Assembly: GCA_023437225.1 (NCBI GenBank) | Contig: JAEZGS010000028.1 | Coordinates: 38,883-102,882, forward strand | DNA length: 64,000 nucleotides | Source: Bacteroidota bacterium | GTDB lineage: Bacteria > Bacteroidota > Bacteroidia > Chitinophagales > Chitinophagaceae | Direction: 5' to 3' | In this document: positions 8,304 through 17,716 of the stretch, one piece after another | Layout: every line of letters starts with the position of its first letter | How positions within the stretch are numbered: position 1 is the stretch's first letter | The notes under the pieces: generated by a model | The model's database searches: none | Seen by the model: the letters and a program-made list of their open reading frames with translations, nothing else | Told to the model about the DNA's origin: nothing | Program-made: the position numbers and the translations under genes

Positions 8304-9266
8304 ATGAAAAGATTTTTACTCTACACCCTTCTCTCTCTCACAACACTTCCTGGCATCGCCCAAACGATCACAGCAAAAGGTGCTAACGGAAGATGGACAC
8401 GTGCTACTGACTGGGATAAGAACCGTATGCCTCAAAGCAGTGATACTGTTACTATTCCTAAGAACAGGGTTATGGTGTTGGACAACAATACCCAGCTTGA
8501 AGATGTGGTTGTAGTTGTGTCGGGAACGCTAACGTTGCAGAACGGAAAGCTTAGCCTTGACGAAAAGTCGAAGGTTATAGTGGAGGAAGGCGGCAAGATC
8601 GTCGGCTTTGGGAATAACGACCAACTTCGTCTTGACAACACGCTTAAATTCAGAGGTTCTCAAGGCTTTATCGCAGGTCCCGCAATCGCAGATATTTCAA
8701 CCGGTACAACATTCGTGGCAATGGCTACTCTTCCTGTAAGATTTGTTTCATTCGAGGCTCGCAAGCAGTCGGATAAAGTGAAACTTACATGGGCAACCGA
8801 CCAGGAAAAGAACAACAGTCATTTTAATATCGAGAAAAGTGTTGATGGGAAATCTTGGTCAACTATTGCGATGGTATTCGCAAAGGAGTCAGCAAGCATC
8901 AATCGTTATGAATATGTAGACGCCAGCAAGGTTGCCGGTTCTGTATACTATCGCATACGCCAGGTAGACATCGACGGCGGCTCATCGTATTCTAAAGTTC
9001 AGTCGCTCCGAGCACTTGAAACATCCAACGGTTTCCAGGTTTTCAGTCCCTCACAAAAAAATCTTCGCGTAACGTTTGCAGCACCGCTTCAATCAAAAGC
9101 AGAAGTAAAAATATTTAACTCAAATGGCCAGGTTGTTAGCACAAAATTTGCTGATGTATCGGCAAGCAAAGTAGATATCACAGAAAATAGCCTTTCAAGT
9201 GGTGTATATGTAGTGCAGGTGATGAACCAGGAAGGTTCAGTAGGTTCAAGAAAGGTTATTCTTTAA
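8304..9266 (+). CDS. Secreted protein with T9SS sorting tail (paralog 2)
   Basis: A 320-residue paralog of the preceding gene with the same architecture: signal peptide ending in GIAQ, a WTRATDWDKNRMPQSSD repeat-like N-terminal half, the Ig-like stretch LPVRFVSFEARKQSD through YYRIRQVDIDGG, and a C-terminal sorting domain ending in GSVGSRKVIL. The tail lacks the usual FPNP box (here FQVFSPSQKNL), so it is a more divergent member of the type A family. It has its own terminator behind it and a terminator in front of it, so the two paralogs are separate transcription units and may be expressed under different conditions. Function unknown; surface-exposed structural or adhesive role is an inference. 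Confidence 0.8.
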   Translation: MKRFLLYTLLSLTTLPGIAQTITAKGANGRWTRATDWDKNRMPQSSDTVTIPKNRVMVLDNNTQLEDVVVVVSGTLTLQNGKLSLDEKSKVIVEEGGKIVGFGNNDQLRLDNTLKFRGSQGFIAGPAIADISTGTTFVAMATLPVRFVSFEARKQSDKVKLTWATDQEKNNSHFNIEKSVDGKSWSTIAMVFAKESASINRYEYVDASKVAGSVYYRIRQVDIDGGSSYSKVQSLRALETSNGFQVFSPSQKNLRVTFAAPLQSKAEVKIFNSNGQVVSTKFADVSASKVDITENSLSSGVYVVQVMNQEGSVGSRKVIL

Positions 9267-9298
9267 AACGTTTTTAGCTCCAGTCTTCATAGGTACGA

Positions 9299-9323
9299 AG
9301 CCCCGGTTCGCCCGGGGCTTTTT
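9299..9323 (+). terminator. Intrinsic terminator after T9SS paralog 2
   Basis: GC-rich 8-bp stem AGCCCCGG / CCGGGGCT with loop TTCGC and a TTTTT tail at 9320 onward. Confidence 0.9.
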
Positions 9324-9377
9324 GATTTTATAACCATCCGTTAGGTTTGCACCGTACCATTACTTTCTGTTTTGAAG

Positions 9378-9385
9378 TAAATTTG
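9378..9385 (+). promoter_or_regulatory. Predicted -7 element (TAAATTTG) for cysteine desulfurase
   Basis: TAAATTTG followed by CAGCA, 43 bases before the ATG at 9429. No TTG lies at the proper distance upstream. A second TAnnTTTG (TAGGTTTG, 9342-9349) is an alternative. Confidence 0.45.
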
Positions 9386-9428
9386 CAGCAATTTCCCGCT
9401 TAGCCGCGGGGAAAAATTAACTTCAATC

Positions 9429-10628
9429 ATGCTTAACCTGCCTGTATATCTCGACCACAACTCGACTACACCATGCGATCCGCTGGTGTTGCAGGCCATG
9501 CTTCCCTATTTCACTGAAAAGTTTGGCAATGCATCCAGCCGCAGTCATTCGTTTGGATGGGAAGCCGAGGAAGCAGTGGACATCGCACGTGAGCAGGTGG
9601 CAGCGCTGATAGGCGCCGAACCTCAGGAAATTGTTTTTACTTCCGGGGCCACGGAAAGCAATAACCTGGCATTGAAAGGCGTGTTTGAACTTTACTCCTC
9701 GAAAGGAAATCACATCATAACCACCAATGCGGAGCATAAATCGGTTCTCGATACCTGCAAGCACCTGGAGAAGTTGGGCGGGGAAGTCACTTACCTTCCT
9801 GTAGACAGCGAAGGACGCATCAACCTGGCGGGGTTGGAAGCTGCGATAACGCCGCGTACCATCCTCGTTGCAGTAATGTTTGCAAATAATGAAACAGGTG
9901 TGATCCAACAGGTGCGGGCGATCAGTGAAATTGCGCGAAAGCACGGTGTATTATACTTTTCAGATGCAGTCCAGGCCGTGGGGAAGATCCCCGTCAATGT
10001 GAACGAAGATGGGTTCGATCTGCTTTCAGTTTCCGCACATAAAATGTACGGACCCAAAGGTGTGGGCGCGCTGTACATCCGTCGCAAGAATCCAAGAGTT
10101 CGCCTTTCCGCCCAGATGCATGGAGGCGGGCATGAACGCGGCTCGCGGAGTGGCACACTTAATGTTCCTGGTATAGTAGGGCTCGGTAAAGCATGCGAGG
10201 TTGCCGGCGATGAGCTTAAAACTTCAGCCATTCGCCTGGGACGATTACGCGACAGGCTGGAAAATGAGTTACTGAAGATCGAAGCGGTGCGGGTAAATGG
10301 GAATCGCGAATACCGGCTGCCACATGTCACCAACCTTTGTTTCCCATTTGTGGAAGGCGAGGCGCTGATCATGGGGTTCAATCGTAATATTGCATTGTCT
10401 TCCGGATCAGCTTGTACTTCTGCTTCCATGGAACCGTCCTATGTACTCAAGGCGATGGGATTGACTGATGAAGATGCATACAGTTCATTGCGCTTTGCAT
10501 TGGGACGCACAACATCGGAAGAACAGATTGAATTTACAATAACACAGGTTCGTGAATCCGTAACCAAACTGAGGCAATTGAGTCCTTTATGGGAAATGCA
10601 TAAACAATCAACAAACACTTCAATATAA
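9429..10628 (+). CDS. iscS: Cysteine desulfurase (IscS/NifS family)
   Basis: A 399-residue pyridoxal-phosphate enzyme that takes sulfur from L-cysteine as a persulfide and feeds it to Fe-S cluster assembly. The N-terminus has VYLDHNSTTPCDP. The PLP-binding lysine is about Lys205 in SVSAHKMYGPKG. The catalytic cysteine is Cys329 in SSGSACTSASMEPS, with the long flexible loop of group I (IscS/NifS) enzymes rather than the SufS type. It is followed four bases later by an A-type Fe-S carrier, which supports the assignment. Whether it also serves tRNA thiolation cannot be told from here. Confidence 0.93.
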   Translation: MLNLPVYLDHNSTTPCDPLVLQAMLPYFTEKFGNASSRSHSFGWEAEEAVDIAREQVAALIGAEPQEIVFTSGATESNNLALKGVFELYSSKGNHIITTNAEHKSVLDTCKHLEKLGGEVTYLPVDSEGRINLAGLEAAITPRTILVAVMFANNETGVIQQVRAISEIARKHGVLYFSDAVQAVGKIPVNVNEDGFDLLSVSAHKMYGPKGVGALYIRRKNPRVRLSAQMHGGGHERGSRSGTLNVPGIVGLGKACEVAGDELKTSAIRLGRLRDRLENELLKIEAVRVNGNREYRLPHVTNLCFPFVEGEALIMGFNRNIALSSGSACTSASMEPSYVLKAMGLTDEDAYSSLRFALGRTTSEEQIEFTITQVRESVTKLRQLSPLWEMHKQSTNTSI

Positions 10629-10632
10629 CATC

Positions 10633-10965
10633 ATGATATACGTAAGCGATAAAGCACGCGAACAGGTTCGCAAACTAATGGAAGAGGCAGGTCATACCGA
10701 ACAAAACGGGTACTTTCTAAGGGTATCGGTTGTAGGAGGTGGATGTTCAGGACTTAGTTACAAGATGGACTTCGACAACACCACCAAGCCGAGCGACCAG
10801 GTATTCGAAGATAATGGGATGAAGGTAGTTACCGATTTGAAAAGTTTTCTGTATCTCGTTAACACAACTCTCGAATTTTCTGACGGGCTCAATGGAAAAG
10901 GATTTCACTTTAGTAATCCAAACGCAACCCGCTCCTGTGCCTGCGGTGAAAGCTTTGCAGTGTGA
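10633..10965 (+). CDS. A-type iron-sulfur carrier (IscA/HesB family)
   Basis: A 110-residue protein that carries or delivers Fe-S clusters to apoproteins. All three conserved cysteines are present: Cys38 in GGGCSGLSYKM and Cys102 and Cys104 in SCACGESF at the C-terminus. The gene lies four bases downstream of the cysteine desulfurase and is surely co-transcribed with it. No scaffold gene (iscU or sufBCD) is in the window, so the pair may serve a machinery encoded elsewhere. IscA, SufA and ErpA types cannot be separated by eye. Confidence 0.93.
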   Translation: MIYVSDKAREQVRKLMEEAGHTEQNGYFLRVSVVGGGCSGLSYKMDFDNTTKPSDQVFEDNGMKVVTDLKSFLYLVNTTLEFSDGLNGKGFHFSNPNATRSCACGESFAV

Positions 10966-11043
10966 TGCTGCATCAAATTAATAATGCGGTCGGGCTTCAT
11001 GTCCGACCGATTCTTTTCCAACCGATTGATTATTTTCGTTCGC

Positions 11044-11763
11044 ATGTGGTCCATATGTAAAAAGGAATTGCGCCAGTTCTTCAGCAGTCTCACAGGACTG
11101 ATCGCAATCGTCGCCTTCCTGCTTCTTAATGGTGCGATGTTATTTATTCTACCCGACAATATCCTCGACTTCGGCTATGCAATCCTCGACAGGTTTTTTC
11201 AATTGGCACCGTGGATTCTTCTGTTCCTTATACCCGCAATCACCATGCGCAGTTTCTCCGATGAATTTCGCAGCGGCACTTTTGAGATACTTCAAACCAA
11301 ACCATTAAGTAAATGGCAGGTGATCGGTGGAAAATACCTCGCATCTTTCATCGTCGTCTTAATTGCTTTGTTACCAACGATCATTTATGTGATCGCAGTA
11401 AATCAGCTGGCAACCGAAGGCGGGATAGATACAGGAGGCACGATCGGCTCTTATATCGGGCTGATCTTTCTTGCAGCGGTATTTACGGCGATCAGCATTT
11501 TCTGCAGTAGTCTTACAAACAACGCGGTAGTGGCATTTATAGCAAGTGCTTTTCTTTGTTTCCTCTTGCACAGCGGTTTCCAGGCGATCAGCGAAATCCC
11601 CGCACTCCAGTCGGGAGCCGACTATTACGTTTCCATGTTGGGGATCGACTTTCATTACCGCAGTATGAGCAGGGGAGTATTGGATAGTCGCGATCTTATT
11701 TACTTTCTCTCAATAATTGCATTCTTCCTTTTGTTCACCAATCGTAACCTGTTGAAACGATAG
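11044..11763 (+). CDS. gldF: Gliding motility ABC transporter permease GldF
   Basis: A 239-residue ABC-2 type permease with about six hydrophobic segments, including FSSLTGLIAIVAFLLLNGA at the front and FFLLFTNRNLLKR at the end. It contains the family segment FSDEFRSGTFEILQTKPLS. GldF and GldG form, with the ATPase GldA, a transporter linked to gliding motility in Flavobacterium and relatives; the transported substrate is not established. The ATG at 11044 is chosen because the domain begins there; an upstream in-frame ATG at 10984 would add 20 unconvincing residues. The gene is followed after 17 bases by gldG. No gldA is in the window. Confidence 0.9.
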   Translation: MWSICKKELRQFFSSLTGLIAIVAFLLLNGAMLFILPDNILDFGYAILDRFFQLAPWILLFLIPAITMRSFSDEFRSGTFEILQTKPLSKWQVIGGKYLASFIVVLIALLPTIIYVIAVNQLATEGGIDTGGTIGSYIGLIFLAAVFTAISIFCSSLTNNAVVAFIASAFLCFLLHSGFQAISEIPALQSGADYYVSMLGIDFHYRSMSRGVLDSRDLIYFLSIIAFFLLFTNRNLLKR

Positions 11764-11780
11764 ATCCTTAACCCCGTGCT

Positions 11781-13484
11781 ATGCAAAAAATCCTTCGGTC
11801 AAAATATTGGTGGCTCATCGTAATTGCAGTGCTGGCAGTGATAAATATCGTTGCTTCCATGTTGCATTTTCGCATCGACCTCACCTCGGAAAAGCGTTAT
11901 ACTTTATCAAATGCAACAAAGAAGTTGCTGAGCAATCTGGACGAGCAGGTAACAATTACTGTTTTTCTTGAAGGCGAAATGCCTGCAGGATTTAGGCGGT
12001 TGTCCAATTCATCAAATGAACTGTTGCAGGAGTTTCGTGAATATGCAGGGTCAAATCTTCAGATCAATTTTCAAAAGCCGGGTGAAGACCTCGATGATTC
12101 GGCACGTGTTTCATTTCTCTCATACTTGTCGGATTCACTCGGGTTAAAACCTACCAATGTGAAAGTCACGGCCAAAGCGGGAGAAGCGCAGGAAGAAAGG
12201 TTGGTCTATCCAGGTGCAGTTATCAGCAGGGCAGGTCGCGATGTCGCCATTAACTTCCTTCAGGGGCTCGATTTGCAGGGAGGTTATGAATCATTGAATA
12301 AGGCCGAAGCGTTACTGGAGTACAAGTTTGCGCACGCCATTCAAAAGATCAGCATCGATTCTGTTCAGAACATTGGTTACTTGCTTGGTAACGGCCAGCC
12401 ATTAACATACAATGTTTACGATCTTATTGAGAATACACTCAAACCTTCGTACGGATTTGGGTTTCTTCCCATCGACAGCATTCCGTTCATTCCAAACGAC
12501 TTCGATGCCATCATGGTTGTGAAACCTACAAGTCCTTTCAACGATGCACAAAAGCTGAAGCTGGATCAATATATAATGCATGGTGGGAAGATCATCTGGC
12601 TGATCGATAATCTCTATGCAGAAATGGACAGCCTTATGCGTACGCAAAGCGATTTCATTGCATTTGATCGCGGATTGAACATTGAAGATCTTTTGTTCCG
12701 ATATGGAGTTCGCATCAACCAGGACCTGGTGCAGGATCTTCGGTCCGATAAAGTGCCGCTGGTTGTTGGTAATTTCGGTAACGAACCTCAGATGCAACTG
12801 GTGCCCTGGCCATACTTTCCGTTGTTAAATTCATTTTCTGGTCATCCGATCAGCAATAATTTAGGCGAAGTGCTATCCATCTTCCCTAACTCCATTGATA
12901 CGATTTCGTCTGCGCAAGTAAAAAAGACCGTGTTGCTTTCGAGTTCAGAGAGTTCTCGTACGTTAAGCACGCCAGCACTTGTGTCGCTGAATTCAATAAA
13001 AACTGAAGCAGACCTGAGAACATTTAATAAAGCACACATTCCTGTCGCTGTGCTTCTCGAGGGAAAGTTTCAATCACTGTTTGGGAATCGACTGTCGCGC
13101 CAGACTGCTGATATGCTTGCAGCGAATGGGCAGCCGTATAAAAATGGTTCTGATGATAATAAGATGATTGTTATTTCCGATGCGGATATTGCCGGAAATG
13201 TAGTTACACAAAATGAAGGTCCATTGCCAATGGGATACAATCAATTTACTGGTGTTCAATATGCAAACCGGGATTTTATCGTGAATTGTATTGAATACCT
13301 GGTGGACCCCTCGGGAATACTGGAAACCAGGGGAAAGGACGTAACACTTCGTATGCTTGACCAGGGGAAGGTGGATGAAGGTCGAACGAAGTGGCAATTC
13401 ATTGTTTTAGTAGTGCCGGTTCTTGCAGTGCTGATTGCGGCAGCGATTTACCAGTATTTAAGGAACCGCCGGTACCGCGGTTGA
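11781..13484 (+). CDS. gldG: Gliding motility-associated ABC component GldG
   Basis: A 567-residue protein with one N-terminal membrane helix (residues 10-28), the conserved start of the soluble part (RIDLTSEKRYTLSNATKKLL), a long extracytoplasmic region related to ABC-type uncharacterised transport proteins, and a C-terminal helix before the basic tail YLRNRRYRG. This is GldG, partner of GldF. Position 17 bases after gldF and the family length support the call. The presence of gldFG together with T9SS cargo proteins fits a gliding or T9SS-bearing organism, although gldFG also occur in non-gliding Bacteroidota. Confidence 0.92.
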   Translation: MQKILRSKYWWLIVIAVLAVINIVASMLHFRIDLTSEKRYTLSNATKKLLSNLDEQVTITVFLEGEMPAGFRRLSNSSNELLQEFREYAGSNLQINFQKPGEDLDDSARVSFLSYLSDSLGLKPTNVKVTAKAGEAQEERLVYPGAVISRAGRDVAINFLQGLDLQGGYESLNKAEALLEYKFAHAIQKISIDSVQNIGYLLGNGQPLTYNVYDLIENTLKPSYGFGFLPIDSIPFIPNDFDAIMVVKPTSPFNDAQKLKLDQYIMHGGKIIWLIDNLYAEMDSLMRTQSDFIAFDRGLNIEDLLFRYGVRINQDLVQDLRSDKVPLVVGNFGNEPQMQLVPWPYFPLLNSFSGHPISNNLGEVLSIFPNSIDTISSAQVKKTVLLSSSESSRTLSTPALVSLNSIKTEADLRTFNKAHIPVAVLLEGKFQSLFGNRLSRQTADMLAANGQPYKNGSDDNKMIVISDADIAGNVVTQNEGPLPMGYNQFTGVQYANRDFIVNCIEYLVDPSGILETRGKDVTLRMLDQGKVDEGRTKWQFIVLVVPVLAVLIAAAIYQYLRNRRYRG

Positions 13485-13513
13485 TTCAGGCAAACACAAT
13501 CTGTATATATTTG
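13481..13513 (+). promoter_or_regulatory. Predicted terC promoter
   Basis: TTG at 13481-13483, a 22-base spacer and TATATTTG at 13506-13513, followed by CAGCC. It overlaps the end of gldG and lies 17 bases before the terC ATG. Confidence 0.6.
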
Positions 13514-13530
13514 CAGCCTTAATTTTTTTC

Positions 13531-14493
13531 ATGACTCCGGAACAGATCACGTATTTAGGCTTTGGTGTAGTATTGATCCTTGCATTGGTCTTCGATCTTG
13601 GATTGTTAAGCAAGAAAAACTCGACGATCACCATGAAGAAAGCGATGTGGCAAACAGTTTTCTGGGTGTCACTGGCTCTTGCGTTCATGGGGTTTGTGTG
13701 GTATGAAGAAGGGCAGAAAGCCGCGCTGGAATATTTAAGCGCCTATCTCACAGAATGGTCGCTGAGTATTGACAACATTTTCGTTTTTATTTTGATCTTA
13801 TCCTTCTTTGGAATTCGCGAAGCATATTATGCACGTGTATTGCTTCTGGGTATCCTGATGGCAATCGTTTTCAGGATCATCTTTATTACGATAGGCATTG
13901 AACTGGTACAGCGTTTCGAATGGCTGCTGTATATATTTGGGGCGATACTGGTGATTACGGGTGTAAAAATGTTTTCTGCAAAGCAGGGTGAGACGATGGA
14001 CATGGAAGAGAACAAAGTGTATCGTCTGATCAAACGTGTGTTGCCCCTGGTGCCGCACGATGGTGAAGGGAAATATGTCGTTCGCGTAGATGGAAAGAAA
14101 TATTATACCACAATGTTTGTTGTGATCATCATGCTTGCAACAACAGACATTGTATTTGCATTGGATTCAATCCCTGCTGTATTCGGGATTTCAACGAACC
14201 GGCTCGTTATCTATACTTCAAACATTTTTGCAGTACTTGGATTACGATCGTTGTACTTTTTACTTCGGGGTGCCGTAGATAAATTCAGTCACCTGCAACA
14301 GGGCATAGCAGTGGTGTTGGTGTTTATTGGATTGAAAATGCTTGCGGAGATCTTCCATGTGAAAGTGCCTATTTTCATTTCGCTTCTTGTTATTCTTGTC
14401 TGTATCGCGGCATCCATTGTGTATTCGCTATATGTGACCAATAAGGAGACAGATGAAGAAGAAGTTGCTGCAGGCGATGTTGATCTGCACTAA
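13531..14493 (+). CDS. TerC/Alx family integral membrane protein
   Basis: A 320-residue polytopic membrane protein with about eight to nine hydrophobic segments. The family signatures are visible: LTEWSLSIDNIFVFILI near residue 72 and TTDIVFALDSIPAVFGIS near residue 205, each with an aspartate inside a membrane segment, as expected for metal-handling members. TerC/Alx proteins are linked to manganese export or metal homeostasis and, in some bacteria, to metalation of secreted enzymes. Here the gene stands between gldG and the murF-alr fusion, nine bases upstream of the latter, and has its own predicted promoter. Substrate is inferred from the family only. Confidence 0.88.
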   Translation: MTPEQITYLGFGVVLILALVFDLGLLSKKNSTITMKKAMWQTVFWVSLALAFMGFVWYEEGQKAALEYLSAYLTEWSLSIDNIFVFILILSFFGIREAYYARVLLLGILMAIVFRIIFITIGIELVQRFEWLLYIFGAILVITGVKMFSAKQGETMDMEENKVYRLIKRVLPLVPHDGEGKYVVRVDGKKYYTTMFVVIIMLATTDIVFALDSIPAVFGISTNRLVIYTSNIFAVLGLRSLYFLLRGAVDKFSHLQQGIAVVLVFIGLKMLAEIFHVKVPIFISLLVILVCIAASIVYSLYVTNKETDEEEVAAGDVDLH

Positions 14494-14502
14494 TAAATAT
14501 CA

Positions 14503-16983
14503 TTGAGATACACGATAAACGATATTGCGCTCATCATCCAGGCCGAATTTATTTCGAGAGGGGAAGATGATGTGATTGTACACCTGTTGCTCGACAGTCG
14601 TAAACTTGTGTTCCCCGATGATTCTCTTTTTTTTGCTTTACGAAGCGACCGAAGATCGGGCATTGAATTTATCAAAGAGTTGTATGACCGCGGTGTGCGC
14701 AATTTTGTAGTAGATCTGCCGGTCGACGTACATGCCCTGTCAGGTGCCAATATATTGCATGTCAGCGATGCATTGGTCGCCCTTCAATTACTTGCTGCTT
14801 ATAACCGCGCAGCCTGCAACATACCAGTGGTGGGCATTACAGGCAGTAACGGTAAAACGATCGTTAAGGAGTGGTTGAACCAGTTGCTCAGTGATAAGTT
14901 CAATATCGTTCGCAGTCCGCGGAGTTATAATTCACAGATCGGCGTTCCTCTCAGTGTATGGCAGATGAATGAATCGCACCAACTTGCACTATTCGAAGCA
15001 GGCATATCGAAGCCCGATGAAATGCAGGCACTGAGAAAAGTGATTCAACCGACCATTGGAATTTTTACCAACATAGGACCAGCACACAATGAAGGATTTC
15101 AAAACATCGAAGAAAAGATCCGTGAGAAACTTCAGTTGTTTCAAAACGTGGAAGTATTGGTCTATTGCAGGGATCATCTTCTGATCGAACAACTCATCAA
15201 TCAAACAGGTTTGTCTTCGCAGTTGCGATTGTTCAATTGGAGCAATGCTTCTGACGCTACTTTAAGAATAACTTCAATCTTAAAGGACCGTCATTATACA
15301 ACGCTGTCCGGGAAATATGAAGATCGCGAGGTGTCGATTCGAATTCCATTTACAGATCAGGCTTCGATTGAAAACGCGATCCATTGCTGGTGCCTGATGT
15401 TGTTGCTTAATTTCGATGATGCCCAAATACACGCGGGCATGTTGCACCTGACATCAGTTGCGATGCGATTGGAACTTAAGAAAGGAATCAATAATTGTTC
15501 GATCATCAACGATAGTTACAGCTCTGATCTCAGCTCACTTGAAATAGCTTTAGATTTTTTATCGCAACAACAACAGCATAAACAAAGAACAGTTGTGTTG
15601 ACCGATATACTGCAGTCGGGTGTACAACAGGATGTTTTATACCGGAAGGTTGCCAGGTCACTTCGGCAAAAGCAGGTTAACAGGTTGATCGGTATCGGGC
15701 ATGTGATATCCGGTTACGCGCCACTGTTTCATGCCGCCGGCATCAGGGATTGCAGTTTTTATGAATCAGTGGATTCACTGCGTGAACAATTTTCACATTT
15801 GTCTTTCAGCAACGAAGTGATCCTTTTTAAAGGAGCGAGGAAATTTGGACTCGAGGAGATCGTTCACCTGTTGGAAGATAAGGTGCATCAGACGATCATG
15901 GAAATCAATCTTGATTCATTGTTGCACAACCTAAGGCAGTATCAAAGACTGTTGCGACCATCAACGAAAGTGATGGCAATGGTCAAGGCCTTCTCATATG
16001 GCAGTGGAAGTTTCGAGATCGCGAACGTTTTGCAGTTCAATAAAGTCGATTATCTCGCGGTAGCATATACCGATGAAGGTATTGATTTGAGGAAAGGGCA
16101 GATCCGTTTACCGATCATGGTAATGAATGCCGATGCTTCGGGTTTTGAATCGCTTATTGAGTACAACCTGGAACCTGATATCTATTCTATCTCGCTCTTA
16201 AAAGGATTTGATGCATTTCTCAAGCAAGAGGGTATCCAGGATTTCCCGGTGCACATTGAAGTAGAGACCGGCATGAACCGACTTGGATTTGAAGTGGAGG
16301 AGATCGACGAGATGATACAGTTGCTTAAAGAAGGCAACTGCGTGGTACGATCGGTTTTCACTCATCTTGTGGCAAGTGAAGATTCGCATCACGACAACTT
16401 CACCAACCTGCAGGCCGATAAATTTCTTGCCATTTGTGATCAGATCCGGCAGGGGTTGGGTTATGATTTTATTCGCCATGTGGCTAATTCTTCGGGCATC
16501 AGTCGCCATAGGGCCATTCAACTCGATATGGTACGACTGGGAATTGGATTGTATGGTATTGCGGGTTCGGCAACACCATTGCTGGATTTGAAAGAAGTTT
16601 CCACTTTGCGATCAACGGTGGCACAGATAAAGCATTTGTCGAAAGGTGAGACTGTTGGATATGGGCGACGCGGAGTTGCAGAGAACGAGGCAACGATTGC
16701 CACAGTGCGGATTGGATATGCGGATGGATATCCAAGAAACCTAAGCAACGGTAGAGGCAGGATGCTCATCAAAGGAAGGCTGGCGCCAGTGATTGGAACT
16801 ATATGCATGGATATGACGATGATTGATGTGACCGGCATTGATGATGTTAAAGAAGGCGATGACGTTATTGTATTCGGACCGGAGCTGCCTGTGACAACTG
16901 TTGCCGAATGGGCTAACACGATTCCCTATGAAATACTCACTGGTGTATCACAACGTGTTAAAAGAGTATATTACCAGGAGTAA
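14503..16983 (+). CDS. murF-alr: Bifunctional MurF - alanine racemase fusion
   Basis: An 826-residue fusion of two cell-wall enzymes. The N-terminal half (about 1-450) is UDP-N-acetylmuramoyl-tripeptide:D-Ala-D-Ala ligase, with the ATP-binding loop GITGSNGKT near residue 112 and the Mur ligase segment IFTNIGPAHNEGF. The C-terminal half (about 460-826) is a PLP-dependent alanine racemase: Lys495 in MVKAFSYGSGS binds PLP, RLGIGLYGIAG and GTICMDMTMIDVT follow. It thus makes D-alanine and adds the D-Ala-D-Ala dipeptide to the peptidoglycan precursor; the separate D-Ala ligase is not in the window. The fusion is characteristic of Bacteroidota. The start is a TTG at 14503, nine bases after terC; no ATG lies near the domain start. 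Confidence 0.94.
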   Translation: MRYTINDIALIIQAEFISRGEDDVIVHLLLDSRKLVFPDDSLFFALRSDRRSGIEFIKELYDRGVRNFVVDLPVDVHALSGANILHVSDALVALQLLAAYNRAACNIPVVGITGSNGKTIVKEWLNQLLSDKFNIVRSPRSYNSQIGVPLSVWQMNESHQLALFEAGISKPDEMQALRKVIQPTIGIFTNIGPAHNEGFQNIEEKIREKLQLFQNVEVLVYCRDHLLIEQLINQTGLSSQLRLFNWSNASDATLRITSILKDRHYTTLSGKYEDREVSIRIPFTDQASIENAIHCWCLMLLLNFDDAQIHAGMLHLTSVAMRLELKKGINNCSIINDSYSSDLSSLEIALDFLSQQQQHKQRTVVLTDILQSGVQQDVLYRKVARSLRQKQVNRLIGIGHVISGYAPLFHAAGIRDCSFYESVDSLREQFSHLSFSNEVILFKGARKFGLEEIVHLLEDKVHQTIMEINLDSLLHNLRQYQRLLRPSTKVMAMVKAFSYGSGSFEIANVLQFNKVDYLAVAYTDEGIDLRKGQIRLPIMVMNADASGFESLIEYNLEPDIYSISLLKGFDAFLKQEGIQDFPVHIEVETGMNRLGFEVEEIDEMIQLLKEGNCVVRSVFTHLVASEDSHHDNFTNLQADKFLAICDQIRQGLGYDFIRHVANSSGISRHRAIQLDMVRLGIGLYGIAGSATPLLDLKEVSTLRSTVAQIKHLSKGETVGYGRRGVAENEATIATVRIGYADGYPRNLSNGRGRMLIKGRLAPVIGTICMDMTMIDVTGIDDVKEGDDVIVFGPELPVTTVAEWANTIPYEILTGVSQRVKRVYYQE

Positions 16984-17011
16984 GGCCAGGGAGGGAGGAA
17001 GAGTATTTTAT

Positions 17012-17019
17012 TATCTTTG
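17012..17019 (+). promoter_or_regulatory. Predicted -7 element (TATCTTTG) for lspA
   Basis: TATCTTTG, 17 bases before the GTG start of lspA. No TTG is placed at the -33 distance. Confidence 0.4.
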
Positions 17020-17036
17020 AAAACAAACAAGTACAC

Positions 17037-17711
17037 GTGAAAGGAAGAACTGTTGCATTGATCATTATCCTTATACTTATTGCGGACCAGGTGTTGAAGA
17101 TATGGGTGAAGACTAACATGCTTTACCATGAGCAGATATTTCTTTTTGGAAGATGGTTCCGGTTGTTTTTTATCGAGAACGAGGGAATGGCCTGGGGTTG
17201 GAAATTTGGAGGAAGCTGGGGCAAACTGGCACTAACCATCTTCCGGCTTATAGCAGTGATATTTGGAGTCTTTTACATAAGAAGTATCATTCGTCAGAAA
17301 TATCATCGCGGTTTTATCGTTTGTGTAGCATTGATCTTTGCAGGAGCGCTTGGAAACCTGATCGACAGTATGTTTTATGGAATGATATTTACAGCCAGCG
17401 ATCATGGTTATCCATTGGCAAAAATGTTTCCCGCTGAAGGAGGTTATGCAGGTTTCCTGCATGGCAGGGTGGTAGATATGTTTTATGTGCCGATCATCGA
17501 AGACAAACTCCTTCCGTCGTGGATTCCATTCTGGGGAGGCGAACGTTTTACGTTCTTCTCACCAATTTTCAACCTTGCCGATGCATCGATCTCTACAGGT
17601 GTCATTGCGATCCTGTTATTCCAAAAGAAATTCTTCCATAAAAAACCAGAGGACGATCCGTCACGTGCCCAAACCAATTCTCCGGTAGACGATACGGTAC
17701 AAGTTTTGTAA
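17037..17711 (+). CDS. lspA: Lipoprotein signal peptidase (signal peptidase II)
   Basis: LspA cleaves the signal peptide of prolipoproteins after lipid attachment in the inner membrane. The 224-residue protein has four membrane segments and both catalytic aspartate motifs: GALGNLID (near residue 112) with VVDMF, and FNLADASI near residue 186. It is longer than the 160-170 residues of proteobacterial enzymes because of an insertion between the two motifs, a usual trait in Bacteroidota. The start is GTG at 17037. The next gene encodes a lipoprotein, a substrate type for this enzyme. Confidence 0.94.
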   Translation: MKGRTVALIIILILIADQVLKIWVKTNMLYHEQIFLFGRWFRLFFIENEGMAWGWKFGGSWGKLALTIFRLIAVIFGVFYIRSIIRQKYHRGFIVCVALIFAGALGNLIDSMFYGMIFTASDHGYPLAKMFPAEGGYAGFLHGRVVDMFYVPIIEDKLLPSWIPFWGGERFTFFSPIFNLADASISTGVIAILLFQKKFFHKKPEDDPSRAQTNSPVDDTVQVL

Positions 17712-17716
17712 TAAAA

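Noticed and set aside
9423..9944. 173-codon minus-strand frame overlapping the start of the cysteine desulfurase gene
   Set aside because: Covers the same bases as a conserved catalytic gene and shows no domain; treated as a shadow.
9791..10429. 212-codon open frame on the minus strand inside the cysteine desulfurase gene
   Set aside because: Antisense shadow of a well-supported gene; composition rich in Arg, Ser and Pro, no recognisable domain.
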